Shown: positions 35,100-43,633 of the stretch, in pieces
How positions within the stretch are numbered: the first letter of the stretch is position 1
How the letters are laid out: the number at the start of each line of letters is the position of its first letter
Assembly (NCBI GenBank): GCA_036399775.1
Contig: DASWMJ010000030.1
Span: 62,001 to 126,000 of the forward strand
Reading direction: 5' to 3'
From: JADMIH01 sp036399775
GTDB lineage: Bacteria; Chloroflexota; Chloroflexia; QHBQ01; JADMIH01
Length of the DNA stretch: 64,000 nucleotides
Made by a program: the position numbers and the translations under genes
The notes under the pieces: generated by a model
Database searches by the model: none
Seen by the model: only the letters and a program-made list of their open reading frames with translations
Told to the model about the DNA's origin: nothing

Positions 35100-38000
35100 C
35101 GACTCCAGCCCGGCATCGCTGGCCGGCCTTACCCTTGAAGAGAAGCGCGCCCTGCTGGCCCAGCAGTTGAGCAAGCGCAAGAAGCCGCGCACCTTCCCCA
35201 CGTCGTTCGCCCAGCAAAGGCTGTGGCTGGTTGACCAGTTGGAGCCGGGGAGCGCGTTTTACAACGTGCCCGTAGCCACCCGCCTGAAAGGGCCGCTCGA
35301 CACGCAGGCATTGGAGCGCAGCCTGGCCGAGATCGTGCGCCGCCACGAAGCCTTACGCACTACCATTTCGGTTGTGGAAGGCGAGCCGGTGCAGGTGGTC
35401 GCCCCGTCAGCAGAGGCGAGTCTGCCCATAGTGGACCTGATCCGCCTGCCTGTGGAAGCGCGGGAGGCCGAGGCGCATCGCCTGGCCGAAGAGGAGGCCC
35501 GCAAGCCATTCGACCTGGCGCAAGGGCCGCTTATCCGCACTACCCTCCTGCGAAATGGCGAGCAAGATCATATGCTCCTGCTGACGATGCACCATATCGT
35601 GTCCGACGGCTGGTCCATGCAGGTTTTCTATGAGGAGATGGAGTCGCTGTATAACGCTTACACGGCCGGGCAGCCTTCACCCCTGCCTGAGTTGCCGGTG
35701 CAGTACGCTGACTATGCGGTGTGGCAGCGAGAGTGGCTGCAAGGTGAGACGCTACAGGCCCAGCTAGACTACTGGAAGGCACAATTGGCGGGCGCGCCAC
35801 CACTGTTGGAGTTGCCTACCGACCGCCCCCGCCCGCACGCGCAGACTTACGGGGGAGGGCACGAGAGCATACACCTGCCAACGAGCCTGGCTCGCCAATT
35901 GGAAGCGTTGGGCAGGCGGGAGGGCGCGACCCTCTTCATGGTGCTGCTGGCGGCGTTTGATACGTTGCTCCACCGCTACACCGGGCAGAGCGACGTGGTT
36001 GTTGGCTCTCCCATAGCGGGGCGCACCCGCCAGGAGATAGAGGGGCTGATAGGCTTCTTCGTCAACACTCTCGTGTTGCGGACCAGCTTCGAGGGCGACC
36101 CCACGTTCCGGGAGGCGCTCAGGAGGGTGAGGGAGACGGCGCTGGGGGCGTATGACCACCAGGACGTGCCATTCGAGCGGCTGGTGGAGGAGCTACAGCC
36201 GGAGCGCAGCCTGGGCCGCACCCCCTTCTTCCAGGTGATGTTCGTGCTACAGAACGCGCCCATCGCCAACCCGCAGTTGCAGGACATCCAGTCGAACACG
36301 TTTATCGTGGATAGCGGCACGGCCAAGTTCGATCTGAGTCTGGACATGCAGAATGACGAGGAGGGGCTGCATGGGGTGTTGGAGTACAACCTCGACTTGT
36401 TCGACACGTCAACCATCACGCGCATGCTGGGGCACTTCCAGACCCTGCTCGAAGGGATAGTAGCCAACCCCAATCGCCGTGTTTCTGAGTTGCCCCTGCT
36501 CACACAGGAGGAGCTACATACTCTGCTGGTGGAGTGGAACGCTACCGGTAAAGACTACCCGCAGGGTAGATGCATACACCAGCTATTTGAGGAGCAGGTG
36601 CAGAGAACGCCTGACGCGGTAGCGGTAATACTTGGGCAGGAGCAAGTCACCTATACGGAATTGAACAGCCGCGCCAACAAGCTAGCTCGCCACCTACGCA
36701 AGTTGGGAGTAGGGCCGGAGGTGCTGGTAGGGCTGTGCGTAGAGCGCAGTATAGAGATGGTAGTGGGGCTGCTGGGCATACTCAAGGCAGGAGGGGCTTA
36801 CGTGCCTCTGGACCCATCTTACCCGAAGGACCGGCTGGCTTACATATTGGAGGACAGCCGTGCCCCGGTGCTCGTCACGCAAAAGGGGTTGAGCCTGGCA
36901 GGTGAGTTATCTCACGGCGTGCAGGTGGTCTACCTGGATGGGGACCAGGGAACGGTAAATGATGAGAGCGAAGAGGACCTTGCTCCGGGAGAAATAGGTG
37001 TCACACCAGAGAATGTAGCGTATGCTATATACACGTCAGGCTCCACCGGCCTGCCGAAAGGCGTGATGGGCCTGCATCGTGGGGCCATCAACCGCTTCCG
37101 TTGGATGTGGGAGACCTATCCCTTCGAGGCGGGCGAGGTCTGCTGCCAGAAGACCGCCTTGAGCTTCGTAGACTCTATCTGGGAGGTTTTCGGCCCGCTC
37201 CTACAAGGGGTGCCTCTAGTTATCATCCCGGATGGCGTGTTGAAGGACCCTGTGCTCTTCCTGGGAGCGCTCGCAGGCAGCGGTGTCACGCGCCTGGTGC
37301 TCGTGCCCTCCTTGCTTCGCGTGCTACTCGACACGACAAATGACCTGGACGCTAAATTACCCGGGCTGAATATATGGGCGACCAGTGGCGAGGCGCTCCC
37401 GGCGGAACTGGCGCAACGCTTCAAGGAGTTGCTGCCCGGGCGCACATTGCTGAACATCTACGGCTCGTCTGAAGTGTCCGCCGACGTGACCTGGTACGAC
37501 TTGAGCCGGGAAAGCATCGAACTCTCACGAGCGCCGATTGGCCGCCCCATCGCCAACACGCAGGTTTATCTACTCGACCGCCACATGCAGCCCGTACCCA
37601 TAGGAGTGCCCGGCGAGCTATACGTGGGCGGGGCCAACCTCGCCAGGGGTTACCTGGGCAAGCCCGATCTGACGGCTGAGCGCTTCACACCCAACCCCTT
37701 TGCCAGTACCGAGTACCGAGTACCGAGTACCGAGCTATCTCAGGACGTTGCACTCGGTACTCGGTTGTACAGGATGGGCGATTTGGGGCGATACCTGCCG
37801 GACGGGAGCATCGAGTACCTGGGGCGGGCGGATTACCAGACGAAGATACATGGGTTCCGGGTTGAGCCGGACGAGATAGCAGCCACCCTCACGCGGAACG
37901 AGGCCGTCCGTGAGTGCGTGGTTGTGGCCCGCGAAGACAGCCCAGGCGACAGGCGGCTGGTGGCATACGTGGTGTTGCGGGAGCCGGAAGGGGCTGCCGC

Positions 38001-38508
38001 GAGCGATCTGCGCCTCTTCTTGAGGCAGAAGCTGCCCGACCACATGATACCCTCGGCCCTCGTGCTGTTGGAGGCGATGCCCCTGACGCCCAGCGGCAAG
38101 GTTGACCGGCGGGCGCTGCCACCGCCTGAGCAGGGGCGTCTCGAAGAGGATAGCGGTTACGTGGCCCCGCGTGATGTCGTGGAGGAAGTGCTGGCCGGTA
38201 TGTGGGCCGAGATGCTGCGGCTTGAGCGCGTGGGTGTTTACGACAGCTTCTTTGAGCTAGGCGGGCACTCCCTGCTGGCGATGCAGCTTATCTCCCGCAT
38301 CCGCGAGTCGTTCCGCGTGGACTTCCCTCTCCGCCAGATGTTTGAAGACCCAACAGTCGCGGGCATGTCGGCTGCGCTGATCGCCCAGGAAGCGAAGCCC
38401 GGACGCACCCTCAAGGTGGCCCAGCTCCTACAACAGTTGGAGGGTATGTCGGAGGCCGAAGTATTGAGCACGATACAGGAACAGCAGGCGAAACGAGGCA
38501 CTCTCTAA
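35092..38508 (+). CDS. NRPS subunit 3, module 4 (C-A-T), beta-alanine-type
   Basis: The start is ATG 35092, which overlaps the end of subunit 2 by 8 bases; a longer frame to 35050 is not needed. 1138 residues: linker helix (LEEKRALLAQQLSKRKK), C domain with MHHIVSDGWSM, A domain, T domain with Ser1060, and a tail containing LEGMSEAEVLSTIQ. The adenylation pocket reads VDWVASIADK: the usual Asp235 that holds the alpha-amino group is Val and the next residue is Asp, the pattern of the beta-alanine code VDWVISLADK. Beta-alanine is therefore predicted, and panD in the same cluster can make it. The A4-A5 region also differs (YGSSEVSAD instead of YGPTE). The heptad insert is at residues ~871-892; A10 reads PSGK. 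Confidence 0.95.
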   Translation: MNSDSSPASLAGLTLEEKRALLAQQLSKRKKPRTFPTSFAQQRLWLVDQLEPGSAFYNVPVATRLKGPLDTQALERSLAEIVRRHEALRTTISVVEGEPVQVVAPSAEASLPIVDLIRLPVEAREAEAHRLAEEEARKPFDLAQGPLIRTTLLRNGEQDHMLLLTMHHIVSDGWSMQVFYEEMESLYNAYTAGQPSPLPELPVQYADYAVWQREWLQGETLQAQLDYWKAQLAGAPPLLELPTDRPRPHAQTYGGGHESIHLPTSLARQLEALGRREGATLFMVLLAAFDTLLHRYTGQSDVVVGSPIAGRTRQEIEGLIGFFVNTLVLRTSFEGDPTFREALRRVRETALGAYDHQDVPFERLVEELQPERSLGRTPFFQVMFVLQNAPIANPQLQDIQSNTFIVDSGTAKFDLSLDMQNDEEGLHGVLEYNLDLFDTSTITRMLGHFQTLLEGIVANPNRRVSELPLLTQEELHTLLVEWNATGKDYPQGRCIHQLFEEQVQRTPDAVAVILGQEQVTYTELNSRANKLARHLRKLGVGPEVLVGLCVERSIEMVVGLLGILKAGGAYVPLDPSYPKDRLAYILEDSRAPVLVTQKGLSLAGELSHGVQVVYLDGDQGTVNDESEEDLAPGEIGVTPENVAYAIYTSGSTGLPKGVMGLHRGAINRFRWMWETYPFEAGEVCCQKTALSFVDSIWEVFGPLLQGVPLVIIPDGVLKDPVLFLGALAGSGVTRLVLVPSLLRVLLDTTNDLDAKLPGLNIWATSGEALPAELAQRFKELLPGRTLLNIYGSSEVSADVTWYDLSRESIELSRAPIGRPIANTQVYLLDRHMQPVPIGVPGELYVGGANLARGYLGKPDLTAERFTPNPFASTEYRVPSTELSQDVALGTRLYRMGDLGRYLPDGSIEYLGRADYQTKIHGFRVEPDEIAATLTRNEAVRECVVVAREDSPGDRRLVAYVVLREPEGAAASDLRLFLRQKLPDHMIPSALVLLEAMPLTPSGKVDRRALPPPEQGRLEEDSGYVAPRDVVEEVLAGMWAEMLRLERVGVYDSFFELGGHSLLAMQLISRIRESFRVDFPLRQMFEDPTVAGMSAALIAQEAKPGRTLKVAQLLQQLEGMSEAEVLSTIQEQQAKRGTL
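37704..37766 (+). repeat. Heptad insert in A4 (GAGTACC ... CTCGGTA)
   Basis: Nine 7-base units, 63 bases: CAGTACC, three GAGTACC, GAGCTAT, CTCAGGA, CGTTGCA, CTCGGTA, CTCGGTT. It encodes STEYRVPSTELSQDVALGTR, placed exactly as in the other modules. Confidence 0.95.
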
Positions 38509-41500
38509 TGGAGAATAAAGCTAACCCCGTCGATCTCGCGGCGAAAAGACGCGAACTACTTGCGCTCTTGCTGGACGAAGATGAAGAGGAAGATGGCGGT
38601 GGGCAACCCGCGCCACTTACCAGGCAGAAGGACCGCGCAAACCTGCCGCTTTCCTTTGCCCAGCAGAGGCTATGGTTCCTCGACCAGCTAGAGCCGGGCA
38701 ACCCTTTCTACACTATCCCTGTCGCCATGCGCCTGTCGGGTGCACTCGATACAGCCGCGCTTGAGCGGAGCGTTGGCGAGATATTGCGCCGCCACGAGGT
38801 GTTCCGCACGAGCTTCCCTTCCGTGGAGGGTAAGCCTATACAGGTTATCGCGCCCGCCACGTCGCTGCATGTGCCTCTAGCAGACCTCCGGCACATGCCC
38901 ATCCAGTCGCGGGAGGGGCAGGTCCAGCGCCTGGCGGAAGAGGAAGCCCGCAGGCCGTTCGACCTATCTACCGGCCCCCTGGTGAGGGCCAACCTCTTCC
39001 AATTGGACGAGCAGGAGCACGTCTTACTGCTCACGATCCACCATATCATTGCTGATGGGTGGTCGTATGGGGTGCTATTAGGGGAGCTTGGGCCGCTTTA
39101 CAACGCATTTAAGGCAGGGCAACCGTCGCCCCTCCCTGAGTTGTCAGTGCAGTACGCCGATTATGCTGTGTGGCAGCGAGAGTGGCTGCAAGGCGAGACG
39201 CTACAAACCCAGCTTGATTACTGGAAGGCCCAACTGGCGGGCGCGCCTCCCCTGTTGGAACTGCCCACCGACCGCCCACGTCCACCCGCGCAGACCTACA
39301 GGGGCGCGTACCAATCGGCGGTCCTGCCCAAGAGCCTGGCTCGCCAATTGGAAGCGTTGGGCAGGCGAGAAGGCGCGACCCTCTTCATGACGCTGCTGGC
39401 GGCGTTCGACGCATTGCTCCACAGGTATACGGACCAGGGCGACATAGTAGTAGGCTCGCCCATCGCCAACCGCTCGCGGCCCGAAGTGGAGGGGCTGATC
39501 GGGCTCTTCGCCAATACGCTGGTGTTGCGGGCCGACCTGCGCGGCGACCCTACCTTCCGAGAGTTGCTGCACAGGGTAAGGGAAGTGGCGCTGGGGGCAT
39601 ACGACCACCAGGACGTGCCGTTCGAGAGGCTAGTGGAGGAGCTACAGCCTGAGCGCAATCTGAGCTACCACCCGCTCTTCCAGGTGATGTTCGTGCTACA
39701 GAACGCCCCTCTGCCGCCGTTGGACGTGGCGGGCCTGACCCTCAGCTACCTCGACGTACACAGGGGAGCGTCAGCCTTCGACATTACCCTGATGATGGCC
39801 GATACAAATGACGGGCTGGAAACGTTCATCGAGTACAACACGGACCTGTTCGATGCTCCAACCATTGCTCGTATGCTGGGACACTTACAGACCCTGCTTG
39901 AAGGGATAGTAGCCAACCCCAACAGCCGTATATCCGAATTGCCCCTGCTCACCCAGGAGGAGCTACATACCCTGCTCGTGGAGTGGAACGATACTCTTAG
40001 AGACTATCCACAAGACAGGTGCATACACCATCTCTTTGAGGAGCAGGTAGAGAGAACACCTGATGCTGTGGCAGCGGTGTTCGGGCAGGAGCAAGTTATC
40101 TACAGCGAACTGAACAGCCGTGCGAACAAGCTAGCTCGCCACCTGCGAAAGCTGGGAGTAGGGCCGGAGGTGCTGGTGGGGCTGTGCGTAGAGCGCAGTA
40201 TAGAGATGGTGGTGGGGCTGCTGGGTATCCTCAAGGCAGGTGGGTCTTACGTTCCTCTTGACCCCACGTATCCGAAGGACAGGCTTGCGTACATGCTGGA
40301 CGACTCTCAAGCGCCCGTGCTGGTGACGCAGGAGCGGGCCATGTCGGGCCTGTTCGATAGTGGAGCAGATGCACAAGGGACGCAGGTGATCTACATCGAT
40401 AGGGAGTGGGCGACTATCGAGGGTGAGAGCGGAACGGACCTTGACCAGCAAGAGGTAGGGGTGACGCCGGAGAACGTGGCATACACCATTTACACGTCAG
40501 GCTCTACCGGGCTGCCGAAGGGGGTGCTGGTGCCGCACCGGGGTCTGTGCAACGTCATCACCGAGAAGATTCGCACCTACGGCGTGCAGCCGGATAGTCG
40601 CGTTCTCCAATTTGTGGCGTTCAGCTTCGACGTTTCGGTGGCCGAGGTCTTCACCACGCTCGTTGCTGGGGCGAGGCTTACCCTGAGTCCGGCGGACGAC
40701 CTGCTCCCAGGCCCCCCGCTGGTCAAGCTGCTGAAGGAGCAGGAAGTTACCACGATTTTGATGCCGCCTTCGGTGCTGAACTCGCTGCCAGACGCCGACC
40801 TGCCTGCCCTGCGAAGCATCGTGGTCGGGGGTGAGAACTGTTCCGCCGAAGTGGTGGCGCGCTGGGCACCTGGCCGCCGCTTTTTCAACACCTATGGGCC
40901 GACAGAAGCGACTATCTGCAACACCATAATAGAATGCGTCCCCGACGGCAGAAAGCCGCCTATAGGCCGCCAGATTGCCAATACGTGGATATACCTGTTG
41001 GACCGCTACGGCCAGCCGGTGCCCGCCGGGGTAGCAGGAGAGATGCACATAGGCGGCGCGGGGCTGGCGCGAGGCTACCACCGCCGCCCCGACCTGACGG
41101 CAGAACGCTTCGTGCCCAACCCGTTTGCCAGTTCCGAGTACCGAGTACCGAGTACTGAGTACGAGGTGCCGAGCGCTGAGTTCGTTTCGCAATCCGAATT
41201 CAGCACTCCCCATTCGGTGGGTGCGCGGCTTTATAAGACGGGTGATTTGGCGCGATACCTGCCCGATGGGAGTATCGAGTTCCTGGGGCGTAGGGACCAC
41301 CAGGTAAAGATTCGGGGGTTCCGCGTCGAGATAGGCGAGATCGAGGTGGCGTTGAGCGCGCACCCAACCGTGCGGGAGGGCGTGGTCGTGGCCCGCGAGG
41401 ACGTGCCGGGGAGCAAACGCCTGGTAGCTTACGTGGTCCCAGAGCCGGGGCAGGAGTGCGTGGCGGGCGACTTGCGTGCCTACCTTCGAGGCCAGCTGCC

Positions 41501-43121
41501 GGACTACATGGTGCCTAGCGCCTATGTACAGTTGGAGGAGTTGCCCCTGTCGCCCAACGGCAAGGTTGACCGTCGGGCGCTGCCAGCACCGACCACAGGC
41601 AGGGTCGAGGCGGGCGATGCATTTGACACGCCTGGCACCCCTGTTGAGAAGGGGCTGGCGGAGATATGGGCCGAGGTGTTGGGCCTACCGCCGGAGCAGA
41701 TTGGCGTGCAGGACAGCTTCTTTGAATTGGGCGGGCACTCGCTGTTGGTCACGCAGGTGATGACGCGGATAAGCAGCACCTTTGGTGTAGATTTGCCCCT
41801 GCGCAGCATCTTTGAGGAGCCTACGGTAGCTGGCCTCGCCCGCATGATAGAGTTAGCGCGTGCGTCCGGCATCCCAGATGCGCCGTCCGCCCAGGTGGTA
41901 GACTGGGAGGCCGAAATCGTCTTGGATCCCACGATTCGCCCCGACCTCGTGCCACTCGGCAACGTGGCCGAGCCTGATGCCATATTTATAACGGGCGCGA
42001 GCGGCTTCCTGGGGGCGTTCGTGCTCTACGAGTTGCTCCGGCAGACGGACGCGGCCATATATTGCCTGGTGCGCGCCCGCGACGAAGCGCAAGGCAAAAA
42101 GAAGATACAGGCCAACCTTGAGACCTACGGCCTCTGGCGTGAAGACCGGGCCGCAAGGGTCTGCCCGGTGGTTGGGGACCTATCCGACCCGATGCTTGGC
42201 ATGTCGGACGAGACGTACCGCGCGCTGGCGGGCAAGGTGGACGTTATCTACCACAACGGCGGGGTGGTTAACTTCGTCCAGCCCTACGCCGCGCTCAAGA
42301 CGGCCAACGTGGGCGGCACGGTAGAAGTGCTGCGGTTCGCCAGCGACACCAGGCGGAAGGCGGTGCATTTCGTGTCTACCCTCTCCGTCTTCCTGTCTAA
42401 GAGTAAGACCGACGCCGACGTGATACATGAGGACGACGAGCAGGACGACATCGAAGGGATAGACGACGGCTACTCGCAGAGCAAATGGGTGGCCGAACGC
42501 CTCATCATGGCCGCACGCGACCTGGGCCTGCCTGCATGCATCTACAGGCCCGCCAGGATCACGGGCCAGAGCGAGACCGGCCTGTGCAACGCGGGCGACC
42601 TCTTCTCCCGGTACATAAAGGGCTGCATCCAGCTCGGCAGCGCGCCCGACCTCGACATCCCGGTGGATATGGCCCCGGTGGACTTCGTGAGCAAAGCCAT
42701 AGTCTACCTGTCGAGGCAGCCGGAGTCGCTGGGCAAGACCTTCCACATCATCAACACCGACCAGCTTTCGTGGGGCGAGTTTGTGGACGGCATCCGCCAC
42801 TTCGGTTACCCTCTCCATACCGTGCCTTACGAGAGTTGGCGCGCCGGGTTGCTCAACCGCGCAGTTGGTTCGGTGGAGAACGCCTTAGAGCCGATGCTGC
42901 CTATCTTCTACCAGGAAAAAGAGGCCCCATCCAAGAAGAGTTTCCCACAGTTCGACGTCCGGGGCACGTTTGAGCACCTGGCAAAGGCTTCTATCGTCTG
43001 CCCACCGGCGGACCTCAATCTGCTCGGCACTTATATGAGGTATCTCGTCCAGAGTGGCTTCCTGGAAGCTCCCCAGGCAAATAGTCCCTTGCGTGAGACG
43101 TCTGAGGTAGCGGCAACTTAG
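38508..43121 (+). CDS. NRPS subunit 4, module 5 with reductase release (C-A-T-R)
   Basis: 1537 residues; its ATG overlaps the stop of subunit 3 (TAATG). An acidic N-terminal linker (LLLDEDEEEDGG) precedes C (IHHIIADGWSY), A, T (Ser1078) and a terminal thioester reductase domain (~1150-1525). The reductase is an extended SDR with TGASGFLG at 1162-1169 and YSQSK at 1322-1326 (catalytic Tyr and Lys). Such domains use NAD(P)H to free the chain as an aldehyde, sometimes as an alcohol, in place of a thioesterase. The A pocket reads DVALVGTICK, which I cannot match to a known code; it looks hydrophobic and may be aromatic. The heptad insert (~874-904) is longer and more decayed than in the other modules. 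It is the last synthetase gene of the cluster. Confidence 0.95.
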   Translation: MENKANPVDLAAKRRELLALLLDEDEEEDGGGQPAPLTRQKDRANLPLSFAQQRLWFLDQLEPGNPFYTIPVAMRLSGALDTAALERSVGEILRRHEVFRTSFPSVEGKPIQVIAPATSLHVPLADLRHMPIQSREGQVQRLAEEEARRPFDLSTGPLVRANLFQLDEQEHVLLLTIHHIIADGWSYGVLLGELGPLYNAFKAGQPSPLPELSVQYADYAVWQREWLQGETLQTQLDYWKAQLAGAPPLLELPTDRPRPPAQTYRGAYQSAVLPKSLARQLEALGRREGATLFMTLLAAFDALLHRYTDQGDIVVGSPIANRSRPEVEGLIGLFANTLVLRADLRGDPTFRELLHRVREVALGAYDHQDVPFERLVEELQPERNLSYHPLFQVMFVLQNAPLPPLDVAGLTLSYLDVHRGASAFDITLMMADTNDGLETFIEYNTDLFDAPTIARMLGHLQTLLEGIVANPNSRISELPLLTQEELHTLLVEWNDTLRDYPQDRCIHHLFEEQVERTPDAVAAVFGQEQVIYSELNSRANKLARHLRKLGVGPEVLVGLCVERSIEMVVGLLGILKAGGSYVPLDPTYPKDRLAYMLDDSQAPVLVTQERAMSGLFDSGADAQGTQVIYIDREWATIEGESGTDLDQQEVGVTPENVAYTIYTSGSTGLPKGVLVPHRGLCNVITEKIRTYGVQPDSRVLQFVAFSFDVSVAEVFTTLVAGARLTLSPADDLLPGPPLVKLLKEQEVTTILMPPSVLNSLPDADLPALRSIVVGGENCSAEVVARWAPGRRFFNTYGPTEATICNTIIECVPDGRKPPIGRQIANTWIYLLDRYGQPVPAGVAGEMHIGGAGLARGYHRRPDLTAERFVPNPFASSEYRVPSTEYEVPSAEFVSQSEFSTPHSVGARLYKTGDLARYLPDGSIEFLGRRDHQVKIRGFRVEIGEIEVALSAHPTVREGVVVAREDVPGSKRLVAYVVPEPGQECVAGDLRAYLRGQLPDYMVPSAYVQLEELPLSPNGKVDRRALPAPTTGRVEAGDAFDTPGTPVEKGLAEIWAEVLGLPPEQIGVQDSFFELGGHSLLVTQVMTRISSTFGVDLPLRSIFEEPTVAGLARMIELARASGIPDAPSAQVVDWEAEIVLDPTIRPDLVPLGNVAEPDAIFITGASGFLGAFVLYELLRQTDAAIYCLVRARDEAQGKKKIQANLETYGLWREDRAARVCPVVGDLSDPMLGMSDETYRALAGKVDVIYHNGGVVNFVQPYAALKTANVGGTVEVLRFASDTRRKAVHFVSTLSVFLSKSKTDADVIHEDDEQDDIEGIDDGYSQSKWVAERLIMAARDLGLPACIYRPARITGQSETGLCNAGDLFSRYIKGCIQLGSAPDLDIPVDMAPVDFVSKAIVYLSRQPESLGKTFHIINTDQLSWGEFVDGIRHFGYPLHTVPYESWRAGLLNRAVGSVENALEPMLPIFYQEKEAPSKKSFPQFDVRGTFEHLAKASIVCPPADLNLLGTYMRYLVQSGFLEAPQANSPLRETSEVAAT
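41129..41219 (+). repeat. Degenerate heptad insert in A5
   Basis: About thirteen 7-base units: CAGTTCC, two GAGTACC, GAGTACT, GAGTACG, then diverged units (GAGCGCT, GAGTTCG, TTCAGCA, TTCGGTG). The 7-base phase is kept while the words decay, suggesting it is older or evolving under coding constraint. It encodes SSEYRVPSTEYEVPSAEF onward. Confidence 0.85.
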
Positions 43122-43141
43122 GGTAAAGGAAGCGATGTTTC

Positions 43142-43234
43142 CGTAGGGGCGACCCGGTGGGTCGCCCCGTCCGGCCATCATACAGGCATGGTACGTCAAC
43201 CCCACCAGGGCGACCCACCGGGTCGCCCCTACGG
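43142..43234. repeat. Hairpin element, second copy of the GTAGGGGCGACCC core
   Basis: CCGTAGGGGCGACCCGGTGG (from 43142) with GTCGCCC is mirrored exactly at 43208-43234: 27-base arms around a 39-base centre. It shares its core with the element at 21354-21510. It lies between subunit 4 and mbtH, where it could act as a terminator or processing site inside the cluster. Confidence 0.9.
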
Positions 43235-43247
43235 CAAATCTGAACAC

Positions 43248-43384
43248 CTTGACAATGTTACATTAACCCAGTAAGGCCACCGCCTACGCTCAGAGAGAAT
43301 CGCAGGCAAGTGCCATGGCTGACCAGCCGAGTCTTGGCCCAGGCACCGGGATCACAGCCAGATTTCTAATCTAACATTGTCAAG
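43248..43384. repeat. 13-base inverted repeat pair upstream of mbtH
   Basis: CTTGACAATGTTA (43248-43260) and its exact complement TAACATTGTCAAG (43372-43384) flank 111 bases that hold no gene. The left copy contains TTGACA, a consensus -35. It could be a small terminal-inverted-repeat remnant or a paired regulatory site for mbtH, which starts 19 bases further. Confidence 0.6.
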
Positions 43385-43402
43385 ACACTTACAGGAGGCA
43401 AT

Positions 43403-43624
43403 ATGAACAGGGATGACGAAAGGGAAGACACCACTATCTACAAAGTGGTCATGAACCACGAGGAGCAGTACTCTATCTGGCCTGCCGACCGGGAGAACGC
43501 GCTAGGGTGGCGGGACGCGGGCAAGAGCGGGACGAAGGCGGAGTGCCTGGCCTATATCAAAGAAGTGTGGACCGACATGCGGCCTCTCAGCCTGCGCAAG
43601 CGCATGGAAGAGCAAGGCTCTTAG
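43403..43624 (+). CDS. MbtH-like protein
   Basis: A 73-residue protein with the family signature: NHEEQYSIWPADRENALGWR, then CLAYIKEVWTDMRPLSLRKR, including the invariant Trp residues. MbtH proteins bind NRPS adenylation domains and are often needed for their folding or activity. ACAGGAGGCAAT gives a strong ribosome site. It is 9 bases before the methyltransferase and begins the tailoring segment of the cluster, after the hairpin repeats that follow subunit 4. One copy would be expected to serve all five A domains. Confidence 0.97.
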   Translation: MNRDDEREDTTIYKVVMNHEEQYSIWPADRENALGWRDAGKSGTKAECLAYIKEVWTDMRPLSLRKRMEEQGS

Positions 43625-43633
43625 GAGACCTGT

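Noticed and set aside
40497..41363. 288-codon antisense frame in NRPS subunit 4
   Set aside because: Lies wholly within a conserved adenylation domain; no start site or motif.
43261..43371. Possible riboswitch before mbtH
   Set aside because: I could not match the segment to any known riboswitch core; the inverted repeats at its ends are better read as a repeat element or paired sites.
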